From positions 1 through 64,000 of the forward strand of contig JNWL01000027.1 in assembly GCA_000716465.1 (NCBI GenBank): 64,000 bases of DNA. Direction: 5' to 3'. Below are positions 1 through 7,879 of the stretch, piece by piece. Each line of letters opens with the position of its first letter. Positions within the stretch are counted from its first letter, which is position 1. Made by a program: the position numbers and the translations under genes. Below the pieces are notes generated by a model, which saw only the letters and a list, made by a program, of their open reading frames with translations, was not told the origin of the DNA and searched no databases. The stretch comes from Streptomyces bikiniensis. Its GTDB lineage: Bacteria; Actinomycetota; Actinomycetes; Streptomycetales; Streptomycetaceae.

Positions 1-1
1 C

Positions 2-79
2 ATCGCCACCCGCTACGACAAAACCGCCCAGTCCTACGAAGCAGCCGTCACCCTCGCATCACTCCTGATGTGGGCGTGA
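2..79 (+). CDS. IS5-type transposase, C-terminal tail (cut by window edge)
   Basis: Only the last 25 codons are inside the window. They read IATRYDKTAQSYEAAVTLAS followed by LLMWA and a stop, which is the conserved C-terminus of the DDE transposases of IS5-group elements in Streptomyces (family knowledge). The catalytic DDE residues lie off the left edge, so I cannot say whether the element is intact. Codon use is slightly less GC-biased than in neighbouring genes, as is usual for insertion sequences. The bases just after the stop (80-95) may hold the element's terminal inverted repeat, but the partner end is not visible. Confidence 0.75.
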   Translation: MATRYDKTAQSYEAAVTLASLLMWA

Positions 80-95
80 CATTTGACGACAGAAC

Positions 96-518
96 CTAGC
101 GGCTGACGGACCGCAGGGCGGTCCACTGGAGTGCAGCGAACCCGGCGACGGTGGCCGCCTGGAGCGGTGTCCACACCAGTCCGGCGGTGGTCGGCTCCAG
201 CCAGGCGACCAGGGCGACGACGCTCAGGGCGGCCCACAGGAGGTTGGCGTCGACGACGAGCTTCACGACGGTGGCCGGGGGCTGCGGCCGGCTCGCTAGC
301 CAGCCGACCCCGGCGGCGAACACGACGAGGAACAGGCCGAGTTCGAACAGCAGGCCCGCGTCGATCCCGAGGAGTTCGCCGAGGGGGCGGGAGGCGGCGG
401 CGTAGGCGACGCCGTTGGCCCCGGTGACGACGGCGTCGAGGGCGAGGAAGCGGCGCAGCGCCGTGTGGGTGCGGGTGGCGCGGGCGGGGCCGGCGGACAG
501 GACCTGGGACTGGGACAT
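96..518 (-). CDS. Small four-helix integral membrane protein
   Basis: A 140-residue hydrophobic protein with four predicted membrane helices at about residues 24-42, 49-76, 84-107 and 112-135. The loops are short, and a polar N-terminus (MSQSQVLSAG, then several Arg) would favour a cytosolic start. No catalytic or binding motif is visible. It resembles the many small uncharacterised membrane proteins of Streptomyces, and I cannot assign a function. The stop lies 17 bases from the end of the IS transposase, so the insertion landed just downstream without breaking the gene. The upstream region carries a separated 12-bp inverted repeat (538-549 and 616-627). Confidence 0.7.
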   Translation of the reverse strand: MSQSQVLSAGPARATRTHTALRRFLALDAVVTGANGVAYAAASRPLGELLGIDAGLLFELGLFLVVFAAGVGWLASRPQPPATVVKLVVDANLLWAALSVVALVAWLEPTTAGLVWTPLQAATVAGFAALQWTALRSVSR

Positions 519-537
519 GGCGGATCACCTTCCGGGG

Positions 538-627
538 CGTTCGTACCGGACGTTCGTGCCGGGCGTTCGTGCTGGTCGTGGGCCCGGAGCCCGGACGGAG
601 TGCGCCGCCCGGGTCCCGGTACGAACG
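538..627. promoter_or_regulatory. Separated 12-bp inverted repeat upstream of membrane gene
   Basis: CGTTCGTACCGG at 538-549 is the exact reverse complement of CCGGTACGAACG at 616-627, with 66 bases between. Further imperfect copies of the left arm follow directly (CGTTCGTGCCGG and CGTTCGTGCTGG, about 551-576, spaced about 13 bases). The set lies 20-110 bases upstream of the membrane-protein start at 518. Repeated CGTTCGT half-sites could be a regulator-binding array; no consensus I know matches. Confidence 0.35.
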
Positions 628-801
628 AGCATGCCGGGCGGCGGGCGGGGGGTCGATGACGTGGGAGGTAATGCGGCCCCCCCTCGTTCGGCGGACATCA
701 GGACACGTCCCCGACCGGGACCGGCTCACGGCTCCGCCGGTCGTTGCGGAGCGCGTACGGGATCTTGAGGCCACGAGCAGCCCGTGGCAGGCTCGTACCG
801 C

Positions 802-1386
802 ATGATCGACGACTTCGCGAAGAACAACCTGCACGGAAGACTGCGGCGGGATCGTGCGGCGCTGCTCTGGAAGCTCGACGGCCTGTCCGAATACGACGCG
901 CGCCGGCCTCTGACGGCGACCGGGACCAACCTCCTCGGCCTGGTCAAGCATGTGGCCGGTGTCGAAGCCAGGTACTTCGGCGAGGTCTTCGACCGTCCTT
1001 CCCCGGAACCGCTGCCCCGGTGGCAGGACCACGACGGCAGCGATCTGTGGGCGGCCGAGGACGAGACCCGCGATCAGATCGTCGGGTTCTACCGGCGCAC
1101 GTGGGAGCACTCGGACGCGACGATCGACGCGCTTCCCCTCGACGCCCCCGGCCACGTGCCGTGGTGGCCGGAACCCCATTCCCACACGAACCTGTTCGCC
1201 GTCATGGTCCACGTTCTCGGCGAGACCAACCGGCATGCCGGACACGCCGACATCCTGCGCGAAAACGTCGACGGCCGAACCGGGATGCGGCCCGAACACG
1301 AGACGCAGATCGACGAGGAAGCCCGTGCGGCCCACTTCGCGAAGATCGAGCGGGCCGCCAGGGCGGCCGTCCCGGCGAGTTCCTGA
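802..1386 (+). CDS. DinB / DUF664 family protein
   Basis: About 194 residues from the ATG at 802 (MIDDFAKNNLHGRL). An in-frame GTG at 784 would add six residues, but the family normally begins at MIDD. The protein is a DinB-type four-helix bundle, with the usual metal-site histidines apparently H52 (LVKHVAG), H141 (ETNRHAGH) and H145 in the ATG-started numbering. Members of this family are thiol-dependent metalloenzymes or stress-induced proteins, and most streptomycete copies have no assigned substrate. It stands alone: the upstream gene is divergent and the downstream gene is on the other strand, so it is probably monocistronic. Confidence 0.85.
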   Translation: MIDDFAKNNLHGRLRRDRAALLWKLDGLSEYDARRPLTATGTNLLGLVKHVAGVEARYFGEVFDRPSPEPLPRWQDHDGSDLWAAEDETRDQIVGFYRRTWEHSDATIDALPLDAPGHVPWWPEPHSHTNLFAVMVHVLGETNRHAGHADILRENVDGRTGMRPEHETQIDEEARAAHFAKIERAARAAVPASS

Positions 1387-1583
1387 CGCTGTGGCCGGGG
1401 CGTTCGGCGGTGGGGGCGGACGCGGGTCCGGCGGGCCGGGCATCGGACGGCGCCGGGCCCGCGTCGAGCCGTTCCCGGGGTCAGCGGACGGATTCGCTCC
1501 GGGAGGTGGGCGGCTCCTGAGCGGGGGCGGGGGCGGGGGCCGGGGTCGGGGCTGCGGTGAGGTCGGGGCCTCTCAGCAGCGCA

Positions 1584-1868
1584 TCACCACGCACCGGAGG
1601 GCGTCCCCCGCAGGCCGGTGCGGTGCCGTCGCGTACGGCCCGGGAACCCGGCCTCGGCGGCCTGGTCGTGGGTCTCGCCGACCGGGTCGGGGGCCGGGAC
1701 CGAGGCCGCTGCGGGAAGCGGGGAGGTGCCGGAGAGCAGGGCCGGGCCCCCGGCGCCGCACAGCGCGGCAAGGACCAGGAGGACGACGACCCAGCGGTGC
1801 CGGCCCGGGCGCGCCCGGCGGCCCGCCGGGGCGGCGGGCACTGCGGTCGGCTCGGGCGCGGGGCTCAC
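1584..1868 (-). CDS. Possible small single-pass membrane protein
   Basis: This 94-residue frame opens with GTG at 1868. It has a Pro/Ala-rich start, a basic stretch (RRARPGRHR), one convincing hydrophobic helix at about residues 27-45 (WVVVLLVLAALCGAGGPALL) and a polar tail. That layout suits a membrane-anchored or exported small protein. The ribosome site is poor and I recognise no family. It lies just downstream of the large phosphatase gene on the same strand, 112 bases beyond that gene's stop. A random open frame in GC-rich DNA remains possible. The flanks 1387-1583 and 1869-1980 show no other gene. Confidence 0.4.
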   Translation of the reverse strand: MSPAPEPTAVPAAPAGRRARPGRHRWVVVLLVLAALCGAGGPALLSGTSPLPAAASVPAPDPVGETHDQAAEAGFPGRTRRHRTGLRGTPSGAW

Positions 1869-1980
1869 GGAGATCCGTACTGCCCCGCGCGGGTCCCGGC
1901 GCGGCGCCCGGGGCCCGAGATCCGCCCGGGCGGCCTACGCCCGGCCTCCGGGATTCACCGCCCCGGCGGTCACGCCCGGA

Positions 1981-4713
1981 TCAGCGCTTCTCGTCGCGGA
2001 CGGACGGCCCGTGGAGGGGGCCGGAGACGGGGGTTCCGGCGGGTCCGTCGAGGGGTCCGTCGGCAGGGCCATGGACCGTACCGTCGGCAGAGCCGCGGAC
2101 TGTGGCGTCGGTCGGGGCACCGCCCGAACCACGGGCTGCTCCGTTGACCGGGGCGGCGGCTGCTCCGTCGGCCAGGGCGTCGGTCGGTTCGTCAACCGGG
2201 GCATCGACCGGATCGCCGCCCGAACCGCGGGCTGCTCCGTTGACCGGGGCGTCGGTCGGCGTGTCGGTCGGATCGCCGCCCGAACCGCCGGCCGGGGCAC
2301 CTACCGGCCCGTCGGCTGCTCCGTCGGCCGGGGCGGCGGCCGGCTGGTCGGCCCGGGCGTCGGCCGGGTCGTCAACCCGGGCGCCGGTCGGCGTGTCGGC
2401 CGGTGCACCGGCCGGGCCTCCCTCCGGGGCGCCGGTCCGCCCGTCCGCCGGACGGTGTGGTTCCGGTCGGGACGGGAGTGGTGGAGGCCCCGCCGCCTCC
2501 GGCGGTCCCGTCGCCTCCGGGAGTTCCACCGGCGCCTGGAGCCCCACCGGTACCTGTGGGCCCGAGGACTCCCGCAGCCAGCGGCGCAGGACCCGGTGGA
2601 CCTGCTCCGCGCCGACCAGTTCCTCCCCCTCCCCCACCGGCGGGGAGAGTTCCGGCGGCGAGAGCAGGAAGGGCTCCGACTGCTCGCCGCCGAGGCCGCC
2701 GTGCGAGCCGATCTGCTCCTCGAAGGCGTGCACGGCGCCGGTCCCGGGGTCGTACATGGAGTTGACCATGATGTCCGCGACGTGCGGGAAGCCGTCCGTG
2801 CGCCGCACGGCCCGCGCCGCGCCCGGTCCGTACACGGCCAGCGGTCCGTCGTCGGTCAGCTCGGCGACCGGGACCTCGGTCCCGTCACCGGCCAGGACCA
2901 CCGAGCCGTGCTCGGCGCTCGCCACGAGGACGAAGCCGACGCCCGGATGGTGGGCGAGGGTGCGGAGCAGGGCCGGGTGGCGCCGGTCGATCTCCTCCCG
3001 GGTCATCCGGTGCGGCACGTCGGGGAAGGAGACGAGGCCGAGGTTGCCGGAGGCGAGGACCACCGGCTCGGAGGGCTTGGCGGGCAGCTCCCGCGCCGTC
3101 TCGTCGCCCTCGTCGAGCGGCCGGTGCAGCGCGCTGCGCAGCGCGTCCCTGGCCGCGTCCCGCGCCTCCGAACCGCTGCGGGTGCGCCGTACCCGGCGCG
3201 GCACGGGCAGCCCGCACCCGGCCCTCACCAGGTCCTTGAGCGTCAGGCCGTACACCGCCTCGAAGGTCTCGCCGGGGCTCTGCCCGTGGTCGGAGAGGAG
3301 CACGATCCGGTACGGGCGCGGGGCGTGCCCGGCGACGTCCGCGATCAGCGCGATCGCGCGGTCGAGGCGGCGCAGGACCTGGTCGGCGTCCCGGCCGTGC
3401 GGGCCGGAGTGGTGGGCCACCTCGTCGTACGCCACGAGGTCGGCGTAGACGGCGGTCCGGCCCGCCAGCATGTCCCCCATCACGGCCGCGACCACCACGT
3501 CCCGCTCCACGACCGTCGCGAAGGCGCGGACGAAGGGGTACGTGCCGCCGCGCGAGATCCTGGGGGTCTCGCGGCGCAGCCGGGCCCGCGTCGACTGGCA
3601 CACCTCGCGGACGCACTCGGTGACGAACGACCCGGCGGTGCGGACCGTGTTGGCCGGGTCGGAGAAGTACGCGAAGTAGCCGGCCCGTGAGCGGTTGCGC
3701 CGGCCTCGGCGGGCGGCCACCGACAGGACCAGGGCGACCTGTTCGGCGCCGCCGCTGAAGAGGTTGCCCCGGGAGGCCCCGTCGTAGGAGAGGAGCCCGC
3801 CGTCGCCGGTGCGGCGCACCGCCCGCCGCTGGAGTTCGACGGCACTGGCCGGGCGGTTGGACACCATGAGCCGGCCGGTGTCCTTCTCGTACCAGCGGAA
3901 GGCGGGCACGTCCTCGTTGGAGCCGTGCAGGATGCCGAGCTGGCTGGCGCCGGTCTGGCTGGACCAGTCGGTGCGCCAGGGGGTGAGCCGGTGTCCGGCC
4001 TCCAGCCAGGCGGCGACGGTCGGCATGAGTCCGGCGGCGACGGCGTCGCGCAGCACGCGGTGGCCGACGCCGTCGAGCTGGAGGAAGACGGTGCCGGGGA
4101 CGGCGTCCGCCGGGTCGCCGGGGGCGCGGGCCCGGGTGCGGCCGGTGAGCCGGTAGAGGCGGCGCCGGTAGGCGTCGTCGTCGCGGACGGCGAGGGCCGT
4201 GGAGGTGGCGGAGGCGACGGCGGACATGACGGCCGCGACCACGACGGCGGTCTCGGGGTCGGCGGCGCCGCGCCCGTCGGGGGTGACCCAGAGGGCGACG
4301 AGCAGCAGCGAGCCGTTGAGGAAGAAGCCGAGCAGGCCGAGGACGAGGGCCGGGACGAGCAGCAGGGCCCGTACGAGGAGGGGCCACACGAGCGCGCCGA
4401 GCAGGCCGAAGGCGCCGGCCGCCCAGGCGGCGGTGATCGCGGTGCGGGTGAGGCTGTCCCCGTCGGGGGACTGCAGCTGGAAGGCGGGGAGCAGTCCCGC
4501 GAGGAGGAGCAGGGTGAGCGTGGACACCGCCCAGACCGCGATCACGCGCCCCAGCGCGCCTCCCGCGGCCCGCCAGCCCCCGGCGACCCGCCGGTCGCTC
4601 CCGGACCGCCGCCCCGTCTCCGACCGCCGGCGGTCGGCGCCGCCCCCTCGCCCGTCACCCACGCCCGCCTCGCCTTTCAGCCGTTCCTGCCCCAAGCGTG
4701 TCACAACGCCCAC
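1981..4713 (-). CDS. Membrane-anchored alkaline-phosphatase-superfamily enzyme
   Basis: A 910-residue protein in three parts. Residues about 1-55 are basic and polar. Residues about 55-180 hold four or more membrane helices of the kind often labelled phage-holin-like. Residues about 205-690 form a phosphodiesterase or nucleotide-pyrophosphatase-type domain of the alkaline phosphatase superfamily. Metal and catalytic motifs are visible: QLDGVGH (first metal Asp), SSQTGASQ (likely nucleophile region), AYDEVAHHSG (Asp and His) and LLSDHGQS (Asp-His-Gly). The last 200 residues are low-complexity Pro/Ala/Asp/Gly repeats, probably an extracellular or wall-spanning stalk. The substrate is unknown. 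The fusion of holin-like helices to this hydrolase recurs in Streptomyces (recalled, not checked). Confidence 0.8.
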   Translation of the reverse strand: MGVVTRLGQERLKGEAGVGDGRGGGADRRRSETGRRSGSDRRVAGGWRAAGGALGRVIAVWAVSTLTLLLLAGLLPAFQLQSPDGDSLTRTAITAAWAAGAFGLLGALVWPLLVRALLLVPALVLGLLGFFLNGSLLLVALWVTPDGRGAADPETAVVVAAVMSAVASATSTALAVRDDDAYRRRLYRLTGRTRARAPGDPADAVPGTVFLQLDGVGHRVLRDAVAAGLMPTVAAWLEAGHRLTPWRTDWSSQTGASQLGILHGSNEDVPAFRWYEKDTGRLMVSNRPASAVELQRRAVRRTGDGGLLSYDGASRGNLFSGGAEQVALVLSVAARRGRRNRSRAGYFAYFSDPANTVRTAGSFVTECVREVCQSTRARLRRETPRISRGGTYPFVRAFATVVERDVVVAAVMGDMLAGRTAVYADLVAYDEVAHHSGPHGRDADQVLRRLDRAIALIADVAGHAPRPYRIVLLSDHGQSPGETFEAVYGLTLKDLVRAGCGLPVPRRVRRTRSGSEARDAARDALRSALHRPLDEGDETARELPAKPSEPVVLASGNLGLVSFPDVPHRMTREEIDRRHPALLRTLAHHPGVGFVLVASAEHGSVVLAGDGTEVPVAELTDDGPLAVYGPGAARAVRRTDGFPHVADIMVNSMYDPGTGAVHAFEEQIGSHGGLGGEQSEPFLLSPPELSPPVGEGEELVGAEQVHRVLRRWLRESSGPQVPVGLQAPVELPEATGPPEAAGPPPLPSRPEPHRPADGRTGAPEGGPAGAPADTPTGARVDDPADARADQPAAAPADGAADGPVGAPAGGSGGDPTDTPTDAPVNGAARGSGGDPVDAPVDEPTDALADGAAAAPVNGAARGSGGAPTDATVRGSADGTVHGPADGPLDGPAGTPVSGPLHGPSVRDEKR
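1985..2460 (-). repeat. Repetitive coding tail of the phosphatase gene
   Basis: The 3' end of the phosphatase gene is built from short degenerate repeats that encode alternations such as ADGP, TDAP and DDPA. One larger duplicated block encodes APVNGAARGSGGDP twice, about 100 bases apart (near 2120-2160 and 2220-2260). The unit stays in frame, so the protein tail can lengthen or shorten without breaking the gene. Confidence 0.6.
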
Positions 4714-4750
4714 GGCGGGACCGGAGGAAGGCGGGCGGGGCCCGGCGGGG

Positions 4751-5155
4751 TCAGGAGCCGTCGTACCCGGCGGTGGGCATCGAGAGCCGCCGGTGCACCC
4801 CGGCCTTGGCCGCCGCGTCGTACACCGGTTCGTCGGGACAGACCGTCTCCAGGCGCACCCCGCGCCGCTCGCACTCGGCGCGGAAGCCGGACACGGAGGT
4901 CAGCGCGCGGCCGAGGACCCGTTCGCTGGCCGCGACGAAGAGGTCGACCGCGCCGGCCTCCACGTCCGCCCACAGTGCCTCGTGGTCGGGCCGGATGCCG
5001 TAGAACAGCAGCTGGCGGGCGATCACGTACCCGTTGTCCTCGGCCCAGCGCGCGCACACCGCGTGCTGGGCGCGCGTGTCGACGAGGAAGGGTTCGCTGT
5101 CGAGCTCTTCGAGCGGGGTGAGGCTGGCGATCGCCGCCACCCGAACGTCGTCCAT
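4751..5155 (-). CDS. Stand-alone serine-recombinase-N-terminal-like protein
   Basis: A 134-residue protein. Its middle aligns by eye with the catalytic domain of serine recombinases: a Q-x-x-x-x-x-x-A-x-x-G-Y helix, then RPDHEALWADVEAGAVD, LFVAASERVLGRAL and ERRGVRLETV, mirroring the R-P-L-LL-V-G-VD, LdRLgR and E-GV-L-V pattern. Where recombinases have Y-x-R-V-S with the nucleophile serine, this protein reads I-A-S-L-T, so the nucleophile appears to be replaced and the protein is unlikely to cut DNA. The DNA-binding C-terminal domain is missing. I infer a domesticated or degenerate relative; it is not next to any element. It lies 37 bases upstream of the phosphatase gene start on the same strand. 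Confidence 0.65.
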   Translation of the reverse strand: MDDVRVAAIASLTPLEELDSEPFLVDTRAQHAVCARWAEDNGYVIARQLLFYGIRPDHEALWADVEAGAVDLFVAASERVLGRALTSVSGFRAECERRGVRLETVCPDEPVYDAAAKAGVHRRLSMPTAGYDGS

Positions 5156-5299
5156 GGAGGGACCCTACTGCGGGAAGGTGCGGCCGAACATCCTCCGGCG
5201 CCCGCTCTGGACATCTACCCTCGTTACGGGGGTACGGCAGGGTACGAGGGCACGGAGCGGCCCGGAAACGGGCCGGAGACGGACGGAAGGCGGCACGCG

Positions 5300-6073
5300 G
5301 TGGAGGTCACCTGGTGGGGTCACGCGACCTGCACGGTCGAGGACTCCGGGGTCCGCTTCCTCACCGATCCGCTGTTCGCACGGCGGCTCGCCCACCTGCG
5401 GCGCCGCCGCGGCGCCCCGCCGCCGCCCGAGGCCGCGTCCGCCGAGGCGGTCCTCGTCTCGCACCTGCACTCCGACCACCTGCACCTGCCGTCGCTCGCG
5501 CGGCTCGCGCCCGGGACGCGGCTCCTGGTGCCGCGCGGGGCCCCCGCCGCCGTGCCGGGGCTGCGCCGGCTGGAGCGGGCCGGGCTGCGGCTCACCGAAG
5601 TGGCGGCGGGCGACGAGGTGACCGTGGAGGGCGTGACGGTACGGGCCGTCCCGGCGCTCCACGACGGGCGGCGGCTGCCCGTGGGGCCGCACCGGGCGCC
5701 CGCGCTCGGGTACGTCGTCGAGGGCGAGGCGCGGACGTACTTCGCCGGGGACACCGGCCTCTTCGACGGCATGGCGGAGGCGGTGGGCCCGGTGGACGTG
5801 GCGCTGCTCCCGGTCGGCGGCTGGGGCCCGTACCTGGGGCCGGGCCATCTGGACGCGGGCCGGGCGGCCGAGGCGCTCGCGGAGCTGTCCCCGGCGGCGG
5901 CGGTGCCGGTGCACTACGGCACGTACTGGCCGATCGGGCTCGACGGGGTCCGGCCGCACGAGTTCCACTCCCCGGGGGACGAGTTCGTGCGGCACGCGGC
6001 GCGCCTGGCGCCGAAGGTGGCGGTGCACCGGCTGGGGCACGGCGAGCGGGTGCGGCCGGAGGTCGCCCGGTGA
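5300..6073 (+). CDS. UlaG-like MBL-fold metal-dependent hydrolase
   Basis: A 257-residue metallo-beta-lactamase-fold protein. The zinc-binding motif HLHSDH is at about residues 54-59. Downstream metal ligands are likely in the FAGDTG segment and the final V-H-Y-G motif. It opens VEVTWWGHAT, the usual start of UlaG-type hydrolases, which act on lactones or phosphodiesters; the substrate here is unknown. I chose the GTG at 5300 because a GGAAGG site sits 9 bases upstream and the conserved fold begins at once. The stop overlaps the next gene's GTG (GTGA at 6070-6073), so the DedA protein is translationally coupled to it. Confidence 0.85.
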   Translation: MEVTWWGHATCTVEDSGVRFLTDPLFARRLAHLRRRRGAPPPPEAASAEAVLVSHLHSDHLHLPSLARLAPGTRLLVPRGAPAAVPGLRRLERAGLRLTEVAAGDEVTVEGVTVRAVPALHDGRRLPVGPHRAPALGYVVEGEARTYFAGDTGLFDGMAEAVGPVDVALLPVGGWGPYLGPGHLDAGRAAEALAELSPAAAVPVHYGTYWPIGLDGVRPHEFHSPGDEFVRHAARLAPKVAVHRLGHGERVRPEVAR

Positions 6074-6813
6074 GCGACGGGATCGCCCGGTTCGCCGAGG
6101 TGGTGGGCGAGCTGCCGCCGGAGTCCACGCAGCAGGCGGTCGGCTATCCCTCGCTGTTCCTGCTCGTGGCGCTCGGCGCGCTGGTGCCGGTGGTGCCGAC
6201 GGGCGCGATCGTCAGTTCGGCGGCGGTGGTGGCCTTCCACCAGACCTCGCCGCTGTCGCTGCTCTTCGTCTTCCTGGTGGCGGCGTTCGCCGCGTGCCTC
6301 GGGGACGCGGCGCTGTACTGGCTGGGGCGGCGCGGGGTGCACTCCGACAAGGGCTCGCGGTGGCTGGCCGCGCTGGAGGGCCGGGCCCCGCCCGAGCGGC
6401 TGGCGCACGCGCGGGAGCGGCTCGACGCGCACCAGGTGTCGGTGCTCGTCCTGTCCCGGCTCGTGCCGGCGGGGCGGATCCCGGTGATGCTGGCGTGCCT
6501 GCTCGCGGAGATGCCGCTGCGCCGTTTCGTCCGGGGGGACGCGGCGGCCTGCCTGGCGTGGGCGGCGACGTACCAGCTGATCGGGATCCTGGGCGGTTCG
6601 CTCTTCCCGGAGCCCTGGCAGGGGGTCGTGGCGGCGGTGGCCCTGACGGTGCTGATCAGCGCGGTTCCGGCGCTGTGGCGGCGGGTGCGGGGGACGCGCT
6701 CCGGAGCGCCCGCCTCCGGAGCTCCGGCTTCCGGAGGACCTGCCTCCGGAGCCCCGGCCCCTGAAACCCCGGCCTCCGGGGCGCCGGGCGGGTCACGGCA
6801 CGAGCACCCGTGA
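6070..6813 (+). CDS. DedA (SNARE-associated Golgi/VTT) family membrane protein
   Basis: A 247-residue polytopic membrane protein. It shows a pro-rich entry loop (VPVVPTGAIVSSAAVV), the charged G-D-x-x-x-Y-x-x-G-R motif (GDAALYWLGRR, residues about 79-89) and the conserved R-x-x-P-x-G-R segment (LSRLVPAGRIPV, about 135-146) of DedA proteins. These are lipid-carrier flippases or membrane-homeostasis proteins (family knowledge). The last 35 residues are a 15-bp tandem repeat translated as SGAPA-type pentapeptides. The GTG start lies in the GTGA overlap with the upstream hydrolase. Its 3' end overlaps the convergent MBL gene by 21 bases. Confidence 0.87.
   Translation: MSDGIARFAEVVGELPPESTQQAVGYPSLFLLVALGALVPVVPTGAIVSSAAVVAFHQTSPLSLLFVFLVAAFAACLGDAALYWLGRRGVHSDKGSRWLAALEGRAPPERLAHARERLDAHQVSVLVLSRLVPAGRIPVMLACLLAEMPLRRFVRGDAAACLAWAATYQLIGILGGSLFPEPWQGVVAAVALTVLISAVPALWRRVRGTRSGAPASGAPASGGPASGAPAPETPASGAPGGSRHEHP
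6696..6785. repeat. 15-bp tandem repeat, 6 copies, in DedA 3' end
   Basis: Six imperfect 15-base units of the form GCCTCCGGAGCNCC, starting at 6696, 6711, 6726, 6741, 6756 and 6771. They are in frame and encode five-residue repeats (SGAPA, SGGPA, PETPA). The embedded CTCCGGAG palindrome gives each unit hairpin potential. The membrane domain ends before the array. Confidence 0.75.
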
Positions 6814-7815
6814 GCCGCCGATCGGCAGGTCCCACAGGTCCTCGCGGGCGAGGCCGGCCTTCTCCCAGGCGGCTCTGACCCGGGTGAGGGGTTCGAGGAC
6901 GGGCTCGCAGGAGAGCACGAAGGTGGCCCAGTGCATGGGCGCCATCCGCCGGGCCCCCAGGTCCTGATGGGCGCGGACGGCCTCCTCGGGGTCGGTGTGG
7001 ACGTCGCGGAGCCACCAGCGCGGGTCGTAGGCGCCGATCGGGAGCAGCGCCAGGTCGATGCCCGGGTGGCGGCGGCCGATCTCGGCGAACCAGTGGCCGT
7101 ATCCGGTGTCCCCGGCGAAGTACACGCGGTGTCCGGAGCGGTCGGTGAGCACCCAGCCGCCCCACAGGGAGCGGCAGGTGTCCAGGAGGGTGCGCTTGGA
7201 CCAGTGGTGGGCGGGGACGAAGTCGAAGCGGACGCCGCCGAGTTCGGCCGCCTCCCACCAGTCGAGTTCGGTGACGCGGGTGAACCGGCGGCGGGTGAAC
7301 CAGCGGCCGAGGCCTGCCGGGACGAAGACGGGGGTGTCGCGGGGCAGCCGTTTCAGGGTGGGGGCGTCGAGGTGGTCGAAGTGGTTGTGGCTGATGACGA
7401 CGGCGTCGACGCGCGGCAGGTCCTCCCAGCGGACCCCGACGGGGGTGAGCCGGGCGGGGGTGCCGAGGATGCGGCGGGACCAGACCGGGTCGGTGAGGAC
7501 GGTGAGGCCGCCGATCCGCACCACCCAGCTGGCGTGTCCGGCCCAGGTGACGGCGAGGGTGTCGGGCCCGGCGGGCGGGACCGGGCCGGGCTCGAAGGGG
7601 AGCAGGGGGACGTCCCGGAGCCCTTCGGGGCGGGGGCGCACGGCTCCTTCGCGGGCGAGGCGGGCCATGGACCGGACGCCGGGGAGGGGGGTGGTGAGCC
7701 GGTCGGCGAAGGTGCGGGGCCAGTCGTACCGCAGCCGTCCGACGGGCTGGAGGGCGGGTGCGGGGGCCGTGGCACGGTCGGTCTCGTACGGGGCGGCTGC
7801 CGTCCGTTCGGTCAT
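6793..7815 (-). CDS. NAPE-PLD-like MBL-fold hydrolase
   Basis: A metallo-beta-lactamase-fold hydrolase of 340 residues from the ATG at 7815 (MTERTAAAPYE); an upstream ATG at 7845 would add ten residues. It carries SHNHFDHLD (H-x-H-x-D-H zinc site), a PAHHWS segment, FAGDTGYG and PMHWATF, the metal-ligand series of the RomA / N-acylphosphatidylethanolamine phospholipase D-like group. The LTDPVWSRR and GWVLTDRSG segments are also typical. The substrate in bacteria is not settled. It is convergent with the DedA gene and overlaps its last 21 bases. It is not closely related to the MBL protein at 5300. Confidence 0.87.
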   Translation of the reverse strand: MTERTAAAPYETDRATAPAPALQPVGRLRYDWPRTFADRLTTPLPGVRSMARLAREGAVRPRPEGLRDVPLLPFEPGPVPPAGPDTLAVTWAGHASWVVRIGGLTVLTDPVWSRRILGTPARLTPVGVRWEDLPRVDAVVISHNHFDHLDAPTLKRLPRDTPVFVPAGLGRWFTRRRFTRVTELDWWEAAELGGVRFDFVPAHHWSKRTLLDTCRSLWGGWVLTDRSGHRVYFAGDTGYGHWFAEIGRRHPGIDLALLPIGAYDPRWWLRDVHTDPEEAVRAHQDLGARRMAPMHWATFVLSCEPVLEPLTRVRAAWEKAGLAREDLWDLPIGGSRVLVP

Positions 7816-7879
7816 CTGCGGGCTCCGTTCCGCTCGGCGCTTCATGGCGGGCTCGTGGGGCGTCGGCGGGCGGCCGGGG

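Noticed and set aside
950..3448. An 832-codon plus-strand frame over the DinB gene and the phosphatase gene
   Set aside because: The translation is Arg/Ser/Pro low complexity and conflicts with two better-supported genes. GC-rich DNA leaves many frames open by chance.
5300..7815. The two MBL-fold genes considered as a recent duplication
   Set aside because: They share only the zinc motifs, differ in length and in N-terminal and C-terminal parts, and fall into different subfamilies (UlaG-like and NAPE-PLD-like).
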